Positions 1-8,666 of a stretch of 18,206 nt of DNA are shown here, in pieces (positions within the stretch are counted from its first letter, which is position 1; each line of letters opens with the position of its first letter). The stretch spans positions 1 through 18,206 of the forward strand of contig NZ_JBNPVX010000048.1 of the NCBI RefSeq assembly GCF_050434145.1, given 5' to 3'. The translations under genes and the position numbers were made by a program. Below the pieces are notes generated by a model. It made no database searches. It saw nothing but the letters and a program-made list of their open reading frames with translations, and was not told where the DNA came from. Source of the DNA: JAISST01 sp050434145 (lineage in GTDB: Bacteria > Fusobacteriota > Fusobacteriia > Fusobacteriales > Fusobacteriaceae).

Positions 1-92
1 ACCTGGTCCCATACCGAACCCAGAAGTTAAGTCCGTAAACGCTGAAAGTACTTGGAGGGCAGCCTCCTGGGAGGATAGGAACTTGCCAAGCT
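1..92 (+). rRNA. rrf: 5S ribosomal RNA, 3' part (5' end outside window)
   Basis: The first bases, cctggtcccataccgaaccc, then gaagttaag and a GGAGGG...CCTCC helix followed by tgccaagc, are the conserved loop B/C, loop E and 3' helix of 5S rRNA. Roughly the first 25 nt are missing because the window begins inside the gene. The 3' end at about 91-92 is inferred from where the closing helix should finish; it cannot be fixed without the 5' strand. A tRNA follows 23 nt later, the usual end of an rRNA operon. Confidence 0.93.
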
Positions 93-115
93 ATTCAATA
101 CTATAAAAAAGAAGA

Positions 116-191
116 GCTTCCTTAGCTCAGTCGGTAGAGCATGCGGCTGTTAACCGCAGTGTCGCAGGTTCAAGTCCTGCAGGAAGCGCCA
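116..191 (+). tRNA. tRNA-Asn (anticodon GUU)
   Basis: This is a complete 76-nt cloverleaf. The acceptor stem GCTTCCT (116-122) pairs with AGGAAGC (181-187), followed by discriminator G188 and an encoded CCA (189-191). The anticodon stem TGCGG/CCGCA encloses the loop CTGTTAA, so the anticodon is GTT at 149-151, read as Asn. The T arm carries GCAGGTTCAAGTCCTGC. It lies just downstream of the 5S rRNA and is probably cotranscribed with the rRNA operon. Confidence 0.97.
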
Positions 192-201
192 TAAGAGATG
201 T

Positions 202-232
202 AAGCAATGGATGAATGTCTGTTGCTTTTTTT
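202..232 (+). terminator. Intrinsic terminator of the rRNA/tRNA operon
   Basis: A 10-bp stem (202-211 with 218-227, including two G-U pairs) closes a 6-nt loop and runs directly into seven T residues (226-232). It sits 10 nt after the tRNA CCA end and so separates rRNA transcription from the glycogen operon. Confidence 0.85.
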
Positions 233-275
233 ATGTAAAGAGAGATAAATTAAAAATATTATTTGTAATAATAAA

Positions 276-305
276 TTGAGGAAAAATTTTATGAATATTT
301 ATAAT
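276..305 (+). promoter_or_regulatory. Possible upstream promoter of the glycogen operon
   Basis: TTGAGG (276-281), an 18-nt spacer, then TATAAT (300-305). The -10 is perfect and the -35 is fair. A 7-bp inverted repeat (304-310 with 320-326) overlaps its start region. In DNA this AT-rich, TATAAT strings are common, so this is weaker than the proximal candidate at 366-393. The rest of 233-457 is AT-rich with no gene I would defend. Confidence 0.35.
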
Positions 306-359
306 AGAATCCATCTAATATTCTATATCTTTTCTATAATAAGTTGTGATAACTCAATT

Positions 360-393
360 AAATCATTGATTTTTTTTAATATTGAGGTATAAT
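360..393 (+). promoter_or_regulatory. Likely proximal promoter of malQ-glgA, with a palindrome on the -35
   Basis: TTGATT (366-371), a 16-nt spacer, then TATAAT (388-393), giving a leader of about 65 nt before malQ. A perfect 13-bp inverted repeat, AAATCA-T-TGATTT (360-372), covers the -35 box, as expected for a repressor operator. No known regulator motif is recognised in it. Confidence 0.55.
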
Positions 394-463
394 AATATAA
401 AGAAGCTTATTTATAAAAAATAATATTATTTATTTAGTATGGAATTTTACTGATGGAGTGATA

Positions 464-2014
464 ATGAAAGAAGATAGAATAAGTAATATAAATATATATG
501 AAAGAGGCAGTGGAGTGTTATTACATGTTTCTTCACTCCCATCTGAATTTGGAATTGGTGATATGGGAAAAGCAGCATATGATTTTATAGATTTCTTACA
601 TGAAACTAAGCAGAAATATTGGCAAATATTGCCTATGGGGCCTTTGGGACATGGTAATTCACCATATCAGTCACTTTCTATTTATGCAGGAGCTTATGTG
701 TTTATTGATCCTATAGATTTAGTAAATAGAGACTATGTTACTGATGATGATTTAAATCAATTGAGAAATATTAACATTGATGGGATTTCATCTTATGAGG
801 AAGTGGGATTGTTAAAGGGTGAACTGTTAAGGAAATCCTATGAAAGATTCTTGTTGTTAGATGATTACCAAAAAGAAGACTATTTAAACTTTATTTACAA
901 AAATGATTACTGGTTAGATAATTATTCTTTATATATGCTGATTAAAGAAGAAAATTCAAATTCTTCATGGTACAAATGGAAGAAAGAATTTAGGTTTTTA
1001 AAAAACATAAAAAAAATTAAAGAAAATTTTAATAAAAATAAAAAAGAATATTATAAATTTGTTCAATATATTTTTTATAGACAATGGTACTCATTAAAAC
1101 AGTATGCTAATTCTCTAGGAATAAAAATAATAGGGGATCTACCTATTTTTGTATCTGCTGATAGTGTTGATGTTTGGGAAAATCAAAGGTTATTTCAGCT
1201 AAGTAAGTATGGATTACCTAAGAGAGTAGCTGGTTGTCCACCAGATTATTTTTCTAAAACAGGTCAATTATGGGGAAATGTTCTATATGACTGGTCTGCA
1301 ATGAAAAAGGATGATTACAATTGGTGGAAAAATCGATTGTCCCATTGTTTAGAGATGTATGATGTGATTAGAATAGATCATTTTAGGGGATTTGAAGCTT
1401 ATTGGACTATACCGTATGGTGCAAAAACTGCTGTTAATGGTAAATGGGAAAAAGGTCCTAATATAGATTTCTTTAGGAAGCTATCAGATAAATTAGGATA
1501 TCTTGCAGTAATTGCAGAAGATTTGGGGATAATTACAGATAAAGTAAAAAAACTTCTCCATGAAAGCAGATTTCCAGGGATGAAAGTTCTTGAATTTGCC
1601 TTTGATTCACCAGATAATGACTATTTACCTCATAAGTATAATGAAAATTGTGTTGGATATACAGGTACACATGATAATGATACTGTTGTTGGGTGGTACA
1701 GTAAAAGTTCAAAAAAAATTCAAGATTATTGCAATGGGTACTTTGAGTGGTATTTGATGACAGAAAATCCTATGTCAATAAATGAAAAATTTATATTTTC
1801 TATTTGGAAATCTAAATGTAACATAGCTATAGCTCCTTTGCAAGATTTGTGTGGAATTGGAAGTGAAGGTAGAATGAATGTTCCATCTACTGTTAACGAT
1901 AATAATTGGAGATGGAGAGCAAAAAAAGAGATGTTTACTAGTAATTTAAAAAATTTAATATTATATATAACAGAAAAAACTAATAGATCTTTGGAGGAAA
2001 GTAATGAAAACTGA
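464..2014 (+). CDS. malQ: 4-alpha-glucanotransferase (amylomaltase, GH77)
   Basis: MalQ transfers alpha-1,4-glucan segments between maltooligosaccharides and releases glucose. It is cytoplasmic and works with the phosphorylase next door. The protein (516 aa from this start) has the usual length and GH77 core motifs: the nucleophile Asp305 in RIDHFRGFE, the acid/base Glu352 in VIAEDLG and the third Asp404 in GTHDNDT. The spacing matches the Thermus amylomaltase trio. The N-terminus RGSGVLLHVSSLPS and the GNSPYQSLS stretch are also family hallmarks. The reading frame can open at GTG 458, but that codon overlaps the GGAG (455-458) that serves ATG 464 at 5-nt spacing, so ATG 464 is chosen. It is the first gene of the glycogen operon and overlaps glgP by 11 nt. 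Family assignment is secure; whether it serves glycogen, imported maltodextrin or both is inferred from context. Confidence 0.95.
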   Translation: MKEDRISNINIYERGSGVLLHVSSLPSEFGIGDMGKAAYDFIDFLHETKQKYWQILPMGPLGHGNSPYQSLSIYAGAYVFIDPIDLVNRDYVTDDDLNQLRNINIDGISSYEEVGLLKGELLRKSYERFLLLDDYQKEDYLNFIYKNDYWLDNYSLYMLIKEENSNSSWYKWKKEFRFLKNIKKIKENFNKNKKEYYKFVQYIFYRQWYSLKQYANSLGIKIIGDLPIFVSADSVDVWENQRLFQLSKYGLPKRVAGCPPDYFSKTGQLWGNVLYDWSAMKKDDYNWWKNRLSHCLEMYDVIRIDHFRGFEAYWTIPYGAKTAVNGKWEKGPNIDFFRKLSDKLGYLAVIAEDLGIITDKVKKLLHESRFPGMKVLEFAFDSPDNDYLPHKYNENCVGYTGTHDNDTVVGWYSKSSKKIQDYCNGYFEWYLMTENPMSINEKFIFSIWKSKCNIAIAPLQDLCGIGSEGRMNVPSTVNDNNWRWRAKKEMFTSNLKNLILYITEKTNRSLEESNEN

Positions 2015-4379
2015 TAAAAGTATTCTGAAAAATGAAATTATAAAGAATTTGAGAATTTTATTTGAAAGGAGCCTAGAAGATGCCAATGAATTTGAGATAT
2101 ATAAAGCTTTTGGTAAAACAATAATGGAAATAATTTCTGAAAATTGGTATGAAACATCAAAATTGTATTCAAAAGGTAAAGAAGCCTATTATTTATCAGC
2201 TGAATTCTTAATGGGGAGAGCTTTAGGGAATAATTTGATGAATTTGGGACTCTTGACAGAAGTAAAAGACTTGTTTAAAGAGTTGGGGATAGAATATAAT
2301 AAAATAGAAGATGAGGAAGAAGATGCAGCTTTGGGAAATGGAGGATTAGGAAGATTAGCAGCATGTTTTCTTGATTCGCTCGCTACTCATAATTTGCCAG
2401 GTCAAGGATATGGAATAAGATATAGGAATGGAATATTTAATCAAACTTTTAAAGATGGGTACCAAGTAGAAAAACCTGAAACATGGTTGAAGTATGGTGA
2501 TGTTTGGTCTGTGCCACGTTACAGTGATGAGGTAGTAGTTGTATTTGGAGATCAAGTAGTGAGAGCCGTTCCTTATGATATGCCTATTATTGGTTATGAT
2601 ACCAAGAATATTAACACTTTGAGACTATGGGAATCCCACCCTATTGTAGATTTGGACTTAACTACTTTTAACAGACAAGATTATTTGGAAGCAACATCTG
2701 AAAAAACTCGTGCAGAGGATATATCTCGTGTTTTATATCCTAATGATTCGACAAATGAAGGAAAGAAATTGAGATTAAAACAGCAATATTTCTTTGTATC
2801 AGCATCATTACAAGATATATTAAAGAAATTTAAAAAAAATCATGGAAAAGAATTTTGGAGAATACCAGAATTTGTAGCTATACAATTAAATGATACACAT
2901 CCAGTGATAGCAATACCCGAAATGATGAGACTACTTGTAGATAATGAAGGAGTAGAATGGTCTACAGCTTGGAAAATAGTAGAGAAAACTTTTTCTTATA
3001 CTAATCATACTATATTAGCAGAGGCTTTGGAAAAATGGTGGGTAGGTTTATATAAAGAAATAGTTCCAAGAATATATGAAATTACATTGGGTATAAATGA
3101 CCAACTGTCTAGTTTCTTGCTTTCAAAATTTCCTAATGATCACAAGAAATGTGAGAGAATGTTGATAATTCAAAATGATATGATTCAAATGGCTTGGATG
3201 GCTATTTATGGTTCGCATGCTATTAATGGTGTGGCTAGATTACATACAGAAATTTTAAAAAAACGAGAATTGAAAGAGTGGTATGAATTATATCCAGAAA
3301 AATTTTATAATAAAACTAATGGAATTACGCAAAGAAGATGGTTATTATATTCAAATCCGGAACTTTCTGCATTAATTACTGAGTTAATAGGAGATAGTTG
3401 GGTAACTGATTTGAGTCAATTGAAAAAATTGGAGAATTATATAGATGATAGTGTTATTTTAGAAAAAATATTAGATATTAAACATACTAAAAAAGTTCAA
3501 TTATCAGATTATTTGAGACAAACACAGGGAGTTATAATCAATCCTGATTCTATTTTTGTAATTCAAATTAAGAGGCTTCATGAATATAAAAGGCAATTGC
3601 TTAATGTATTTCATATAATATGGTTGTATAACTTATTGAAAGCTAATCCAAATACTGACATAACACCTATTACTTTCATATTTGGTGCTAAAGCTGCTCC
3701 AGGCTATAAGGTGGCCAAGGGGATCATAAGATTAATAAACGAGGTGGCACAAATAGTTAATCGTGACCCTGCAGTGAACTCTAAAATTAAAGTAATCTTT
3801 GTTGAGAACTATAGAGTTACTTCTGCAGAAAAATTATTCCCTGCAGCTGATATATCAGAACAAATTTCAACTGCTGGAAAAGAGGCATCAGGGACTGGAA
3901 ACATGAAATTTATGTTGAATGGTGGACTTACATTAGGAACTTTGGATGGAGCTAATGTCGAGATAATAGAAGAAGCTGGAGCAGAGAATAATTATATTTT
4001 TGGCTTGAAAGTGGAAGAAATTCAAGAAAAAATAGAAAAGGGATATGATGCTAAGATACCATACAATAACGTAAATGGGCTAAAGAAAATAGTAGATTCA
4101 TTAATAGATGGGACTTTTAGCGATTTGGGTAGTGGTATATATACAACTATATATAAGTCGTTGATAGGTAATGGAAAGGATTCGGATCAATACTTTGTTT
4201 TAGAAGACTTTGATGCATATCAAAAAGTACATAAAAAGATGAATATAGAATATAAAGATAGGTATAATTGGGCAAAGAAGCAGTTATATAATATTGCAAA
4301 TGCTGGAAAATTTTCTTCTGACAGAACAATAAAAGAATATGCTGATGAAATTTGGGGATTGAAGACAGCCAAACTATAA
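2004..4379 (+). CDS. glgP: Glycogen/maltodextrin phosphorylase (GT35)
   Basis: This PLP-dependent enzyme removes terminal glucose units from alpha-1,4-glucans with inorganic phosphate, giving glucose 1-phosphate. The 791-aa length is normal for the family. GNGGLGRLAACFLDSLA (residues 111-127) and RIPEFVAIQLNDTHP are N-terminal signatures. The cofactor site GKEASGTGNMKFMLNG carries the Schiff-base lysine at K635, and GTLDGANVEI follows it. ATG 2004 has GGAGG (1993-1997) 6 nt upstream and overlaps the end of malQ by 11 nt, implying translational coupling. Glucose 1-phosphate is also the substrate of GlgC in the same operon, so breakdown and synthesis meet at one metabolite. Glycogen is assumed as substrate from the neighbours; the sequence does not separate glycogen from maltodextrin specificity. 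Confidence 0.96.
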   Translation: MKTDKSILKNEIIKNLRILFERSLEDANEFEIYKAFGKTIMEIISENWYETSKLYSKGKEAYYLSAEFLMGRALGNNLMNLGLLTEVKDLFKELGIEYNKIEDEEEDAALGNGGLGRLAACFLDSLATHNLPGQGYGIRYRNGIFNQTFKDGYQVEKPETWLKYGDVWSVPRYSDEVVVVFGDQVVRAVPYDMPIIGYDTKNINTLRLWESHPIVDLDLTTFNRQDYLEATSEKTRAEDISRVLYPNDSTNEGKKLRLKQQYFFVSASLQDILKKFKKNHGKEFWRIPEFVAIQLNDTHPVIAIPEMMRLLVDNEGVEWSTAWKIVEKTFSYTNHTILAEALEKWWVGLYKEIVPRIYEITLGINDQLSSFLLSKFPNDHKKCERMLIIQNDMIQMAWMAIYGSHAINGVARLHTEILKKRELKEWYELYPEKFYNKTNGITQRRWLLYSNPELSALITELIGDSWVTDLSQLKKLENYIDDSVILEKILDIKHTKKVQLSDYLRQTQGVIINPDSIFVIQIKRLHEYKRQLLNVFHIIWLYNLLKANPNTDITPITFIFGAKAAPGYKVAKGIIRLINEVAQIVNRDPAVNSKIKVIFVENYRVTSAEKLFPAADISEQISTAGKEASGTGNMKFMLNGGLTLGTLDGANVEIIEEAGAENNYIFGLKVEEIQEKIEKGYDAKIPYNNVNGLKKIVDSLIDGTFSDLGSGIYTTIYKSLIGNGKDSDQYFVLEDFDAYQKVHKKMNIEYKDRYNWAKKQLYNIANAGKFSSDRTIKEYADEIWGLKTAKL

Positions 4380-4396
4380 TTTTGGGAGGTGACCAT

Positions 4397-6283
4397 GTGA
4401 ATAGTGAAAAAGAATTTGATATATATCTTTTTCTTAGAGGTGAACATAGAAATGCATATAATTTTATGGGAGCTCATTTAAATAAGACATCTGTTACATT
4501 TAGAGTATGGGCACCTAATGCAAGAAATGTATCAGTAGTTGGGGATTTTAACAATTGGAATGGCGAATTACACAAGATGAAACTCATAAGTGATGGGGGA
4601 ATTTGGGAAATTACAATACCAAAATTGAGAAAATATGATAAATATAAATATCAAATAGAATTAGCCAATGGTGGTTGGCATCTAAAATCAGATCCGTATG
4701 CTTTTTATTCTGAATTAAGACCAAATACAGCTTCTTTTGTTTATGGTGTCCCAAAATTTCGTTGGAGTGATAAAAAATGGCTGAATAAACGGACTCAATG
4801 GTTAGAAAAACCATTAAATATTTACGAAGTACATTTGGGTTCTTGGATAAGAGATGCAGAGGGAAATTGGCTTACATATGAGATAATAGCAGAAAAACTT
4901 GCAAAATATGTGAAAGAAATGAGCTATACTCATGTGGAAATTATGCCAATAGTTGAATATCCTCTGGATGCTTCATGGGGGTATCAAGGAACAGGATATT
5001 ATTCTGTGACTAGTAGGTATGGTACACCTGAAGCTTTCATGTATTTAATAAATATTATGCATAAAAATAATATAGGGGTAATATTGGACTGGGTTCCTGG
5101 GCATTTTTGCAAGGATGCTCATGGGCTTTATAAATTTGATGGTACTAATCTTTATGAATATAATGATGATAGATTGGCAGAAAATACCAATTGGGGGACT
5201 GCTAACTTTGATTTAGGGAAGAGTGGTGTAAAGAGTTTCTTAATTTCAAATGCATTATACTGGCTGAAGGAATTTCATATAGATGGAATACGTATAGATG
5301 CAGTAGCAAATATGGTTTATTTGAATTATGAAAAAGAAGAAAGTGATTTAAGAAATGAACAAGGTGGGGTTGAGAATCTGACAGCTATAGATTTTCTAAA
5401 AACTATAAATAGCATAATTAATGAAGAAGTTCCCACAGCAATTATGATTGCAGAAGATTCTACAGCATGGCCAAAAGTAACTAAACATCCAGTAGATGGT
5501 GGTCTTGGATTTACTAGTAAATGGAATATGGGATGGATGAATGATACATTGAAATATTTTTCTGAAGACCCATTATATAGACAAGATCATCATGGTAAAT
5601 TGACATTTTCTTTTATGTATGTTTTTTCTGAAAACTATGTTTTACCATTATCTCATGATGAAGTTGTGCATGGAAAAGGGTCACTTCTTAATAAAATGCC
5701 AGGATTTTATGAAGCAAAAATTTCAAATATGAAGACTTTATTTTCTTATCAAATAGCCCATCCTGGGAAAAAACTTAATTTTATGGGTAATGAAATAGGA
5801 CAAGGGCTGGAATGGAGATTTTATGATCAAGTGGAATGGCATTTACTTTCAGATAATACTGGAAGCAAAAATATTCAAAAGTTTGTAAAAAAATTGAATG
5901 AAATATATCTGGCAGAGGAATCTCTATATCTGGATAGTTGGGATACTTTTGAATGGATAGAGCATGAAAATCAAAAAGATAATATCATTATATTTATGAG
6001 GAAGAAAAAAGATTTTAGTGAACATATAATTGCTATATTTAATTTTTCTGGTAAGGATATAAAAGAGTATAGAGTAGGTGTACCACAATATAAAAAATAT
6101 AAAGTAATTTTAAATAGTGATGAAAATAGATTTGGTGGCACAAACTATACAAGAAAGAAGATATATAAGCCAACTAAGGAGCCATGGAATTATAGAGAAC
6201 AGAGTATTCTTGTTGCACTAAAAGCAACATCAGCACTTTTTATCAAATCTACTGAAGAAGATCTAATTGAAATGAAAAAATGA
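4397..6283 (+). CDS. glgB: 1,4-alpha-glucan branching enzyme (GH13 + CBM48)
   Basis: GlgB cuts alpha-1,4 chains and re-attaches them as alpha-1,6 branches. At 628 aa it carries an N-terminal CBM48 beta-sandwich (about residues 23-110, with FRVWAPNARNVSVVGDFNNW), a GH13 barrel and a C-terminal beta domain. Catalytic residues are the nucleophile Asp301 (GIRIDAVANM), the acid/base Glu353 (IMIAEDST) and Asp421 (LPLSHDEVVHG). The 68-residue step from Glu to the last Asp equals that of E. coli GlgB. The start is GTG 4397: GGGAGGTGA lies at 4384-4392, GGAGG being 7 nt upstream. An ATG at 4395 is out of frame and meets TGA at once, and a TTG at 4352 lies inside glgP without an RBS. It begins 17 nt after glgP. 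The N-terminus lacks the long extra N1 domain of enterobacterial enzymes. Confidence 0.95.
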   Translation: MNSEKEFDIYLFLRGEHRNAYNFMGAHLNKTSVTFRVWAPNARNVSVVGDFNNWNGELHKMKLISDGGIWEITIPKLRKYDKYKYQIELANGGWHLKSDPYAFYSELRPNTASFVYGVPKFRWSDKKWLNKRTQWLEKPLNIYEVHLGSWIRDAEGNWLTYEIIAEKLAKYVKEMSYTHVEIMPIVEYPLDASWGYQGTGYYSVTSRYGTPEAFMYLINIMHKNNIGVILDWVPGHFCKDAHGLYKFDGTNLYEYNDDRLAENTNWGTANFDLGKSGVKSFLISNALYWLKEFHIDGIRIDAVANMVYLNYEKEESDLRNEQGGVENLTAIDFLKTINSIINEEVPTAIMIAEDSTAWPKVTKHPVDGGLGFTSKWNMGWMNDTLKYFSEDPLYRQDHHGKLTFSFMYVFSENYVLPLSHDEVVHGKGSLLNKMPGFYEAKISNMKTLFSYQIAHPGKKLNFMGNEIGQGLEWRFYDQVEWHLLSDNTGSKNIQKFVKKLNEIYLAEESLYLDSWDTFEWIEHENQKDNIIIFMRKKKDFSEHIIAIFNFSGKDIKEYRVGVPQYKKYKVILNSDENRFGGTNYTRKKIYKPTKEPWNYREQSILVALKATSALFIKSTEEDLIEMKK

Positions 6284-6314
6284 AAACATGTAAATCTTAG
6301 GATAAGGTGATATT

Positions 6315-7454
6315 ATGAATAAGAAAGAAATTATAGCAATGATTTTAGCTGGTGGTCAAGGAAGCAGGCTAAAAGAATTGACTGATAATGTGGCAAAACC
6401 AGCAGTATCTTTTGGTGGTAAGTATAAGATAATAGATTTTACATTGAGTAATTGTTCCAATTCTGGAATAGATACAGTAGGAGTACTGACGCAGTATGAA
6501 CCTCATACTTTAAATAGTCATATTGGTAATGGTTCTGTATGGGATTTGGACAGAATAAATGGTGGAGTAACGGTATTACAGCCACATACAAGGAAAAATT
6601 CTGAAGGTGGATGGTACAAAGGTACTGCCAATGCTATTTATAGAAATATGAAGTATATTGATCAATATAATCCAACTAATGTATTAATATTATCTGGAGA
6701 TCATATTTATAAAATGAATTATGGTAAAATGCTCAGGTTTCATTTGGAAAAAAATGCTGATGTAACAATAGGGGTATTTGATGTGCCACTAAAAGATGCT
6801 CATAGTTTTGGGATTATGAATACAAAAGATGATATGTCTATTTATGAATTTGAAGAAAAACCTAAAAAACCAAAAAGTACGTTAGCTTCAATGGGAATAT
6901 ATATTTTTAGGTGGGAAGTATTGAGAAAGTATCTAGAAGAAGATGAGGTAGATGAAAAATCTGAAAACGATTTTGGTAAAAATATAATACCTAATATGTT
7001 GCATGATAAGAAAAAACTTTATGCATATCCATTTGAAGGTTATTGGAAAGATGTTGGAACTATAGAAAGTTTTTGGGATGCTCATATGGATCTATTAAAG
7101 CCTGATAATGAACTAAATTTATTTGATGCAAATTGGAAAATAAATACAAGACAATTCCCATACCCACCATCATTTTTGGGCGATAATGCTGTTGTGGAAT
7201 CATCTCTAATGGATAAAGGTTGTGAGATAGATGGAGAAATAAAAAATTCTGTAATTTTTCCAGGAGTAAGAGTCGAAAAGGGTACTAAAATATATGATTC
7301 TGTAATAATGAGCAATGCAGTAATAGAAGAAGGAGCTACTATAACAAAATCTATAATAGCTGAGAATGTAAGGGTAAATAAAAATTTATCCATAGGTAAT
7401 CATGAAGAAATAACAGTAATAGGTAGTGATAGAGTAATTACTGAAGATGAATAA
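6315..7454 (+). CDS. glgC: Glucose-1-phosphate adenylyltransferase, catalytic subunit
   Basis: GlgC makes ADP-glucose and pyrophosphate from ATP and glucose 1-phosphate, the committed step of bacterial glycogen synthesis. The 379-aa protein has an N-terminal nucleotidyltransferase domain with LAGGQGSRL (11-19), WYKGTANA, the catalytic SGDH (Asp129) and FEEKP (Lys182, glucose-phosphate binding). KDVGTIESFWDAHMDLL and a C-terminal left-handed beta-helix with hexapeptide-like repeats (about 285-375) follow. ATG 6315 follows AAGGTGA and lies 31 nt after glgB. The next gene, glgD, is its degenerate paralogue, so the enzyme is probably a GlgC/GlgD heterotetramer as described for several low-GC Gram-positives. 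All core residues are intact, so this subunit should be active. Confidence 0.96.
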   Translation: MNKKEIIAMILAGGQGSRLKELTDNVAKPAVSFGGKYKIIDFTLSNCSNSGIDTVGVLTQYEPHTLNSHIGNGSVWDLDRINGGVTVLQPHTRKNSEGGWYKGTANAIYRNMKYIDQYNPTNVLILSGDHIYKMNYGKMLRFHLEKNADVTIGVFDVPLKDAHSFGIMNTKDDMSIYEFEEKPKKPKSTLASMGIYIFRWEVLRKYLEEDEVDEKSENDFGKNIIPNMLHDKKKLYAYPFEGYWKDVGTIESFWDAHMDLLKPDNELNLFDANWKINTRQFPYPPSFLGDNAVVESSLMDKGCEIDGEIKNSVIFPGVRVEKGTKIYDSVIMSNAVIEEGATITKSIIAENVRVNKNLSIGNHEEITVIGSDRVITEDE

Positions 7455-7469
7455 AGGAAGGTGTTAATT

Positions 7470-8639
7470 ATGCTTAATGATTATATGGGTGTAGTTTATA
7501 TGTCTACTCCATTTGAAAATATAAGATCCCTTACAAAAATTAGACCATTGGCTTCTATACCAGTGGGAGGTTCTTATCGAATAATAGATTTCTCCTTATC
7601 TAATTTAATCAATGCTGGTGTAAAAAATGTTGGCATTTTTGGTGGAGCAGAAGATTTAGATTCTCTTATTGACCATTTAGGAAATGGTGCCGAATGGAAT
7701 CTGAACAGAAAAAAAGATGGAATTTTTATATTTGAAAGAATGACTGAGAATTTATTCACTACAAGTATGAAAAGATTGAAGAAAAACATAGAGTATTTTG
7801 TAAGAAGTACCCAAAAAAATGTGATAATAGTTAGCTCACATATGGTATGTAACATAGATATGGAAGATGTAATAAAAAATCATGAAAAGAGTGGAAAAGA
7901 AATTACTGTAGTATATAAAAATGTGAATAATGCTAGTGAAAAATTTGATAACTGTGATTGTGTAAAAGTGAATAAGAATTCGGAAGTTGAAGGAGTCGGA
8001 CAAAACTTATTTTTTAGAGATAAAGAAAAAATTTCTTTGGAGATATTTGTATTATCTAAAGAATTATTAATAAAATTAATATGTGATGGAATACAAGAAG
8101 GAGCATATTTTCCTGGAAGGGAACTTATAAACAGAAATATACCAAAGTATAGAGTAAATGGGTATGAGTTCAAAGGTTATTTATCATGTATAAACTCTAC
8201 TAAGGAATACTTTGATTTTAATATGGATTTATTAAATAAAGAGGTAAGGGATGATCTTTTTGGTCAACCACGACGCAGAATTTATACTAAAGTAAAAGAT
8301 ACACCACCAACACTCTATAAAAAAGGAGCAGAAATTAATAATTCACTTGTTTCTAATGGTTGTATTCTTGCTGGAAAAGTGAGAAACTCTATACTTGCAA
8401 GAGGAACAATAGTAGAAGAAGGAGCAGTAATAGAAGATTGTATTATATTACAAGGGACAGTAATAAGAAGTGGAGCAATATTAAAAAATATTATTGCAGA
8501 TAAAAATAATGAAATAAAATCTAATGAACGGTTAACGGCATCCAAGAATTACCCACTTGTTGTGGAAAAGGTATTACAATTGGATAAGAAATATTTTAGA
8601 GAAATGTTAAGTAAATTAGAAGATGTGGTTACAGATTAA
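7470..8639 (+). CDS. glgD: GlgD: non-catalytic paralogue of glucose-1-phosphate adenylyltransferase
   Basis: The 389-aa protein follows the GlgC fold: a nucleotidyltransferase domain with PLASIPVGGSYRIIDFSLSNLINAG, then a C-terminal beta-helix. It lacks the GGxGSRL phosphate-binding loop at its N-terminus. Where GlgC has SGDH, it has SSHM (residues 122-125), so the catalytic Asp is replaced by His124. This is typical of GlgD, known in Firmicutes as a partner subunit that modulates GlgC; on its own it should be inactive. The chosen start is ATG 7470, 15 nt after glgC, with AAGGAAGGTG just upstream. GTG 7461 is in frame but is part of that RBS. The conserved glgC-glgD-glgA order supports a shared complex. 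Direct regulatory effect here is inferred. Confidence 0.93.
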   Translation: MLNDYMGVVYMSTPFENIRSLTKIRPLASIPVGGSYRIIDFSLSNLINAGVKNVGIFGGAEDLDSLIDHLGNGAEWNLNRKKDGIFIFERMTENLFTTSMKRLKKNIEYFVRSTQKNVIIVSSHMVCNIDMEDVIKNHEKSGKEITVVYKNVNNASEKFDNCDCVKVNKNSEVEGVGQNLFFRDKEKISLEIFVLSKELLIKLICDGIQEGAYFPGRELINRNIPKYRVNGYEFKGYLSCINSTKEYFDFNMDLLNKEVRDDLFGQPRRRIYTKVKDTPPTLYKKGAEINNSLVSNGCILAGKVRNSILARGTIVEEGAVIEDCIILQGTVIRSGAILKNIIADKNNEIKSNERLTASKNYPLVVEKVLQLDKKYFREMLSKLEDVVTD

Positions 8640-8666
8640 TGGGATAATATCAAAGAGGTGATGATT

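Noticed and set aside
291..392. A 33-codon plus-strand ORF with GAGG nine bases upstream and a lipobox-like IISC.
   Set aside because: It is almost all Ile, Phe, Asn and Ser, as expected from AT-rich non-coding DNA. It spans the best promoter of the glycogen operon, and the 'RBS' is also readable as a -35 box. Not enough support.
4352..4396. Upstream TTG start that would lengthen GlgB by 15 residues.
   Set aside because: It lies inside glgP, has no RBS, and the strong GGGAGGTGA at 4384-4392 clearly serves GTG 4397.
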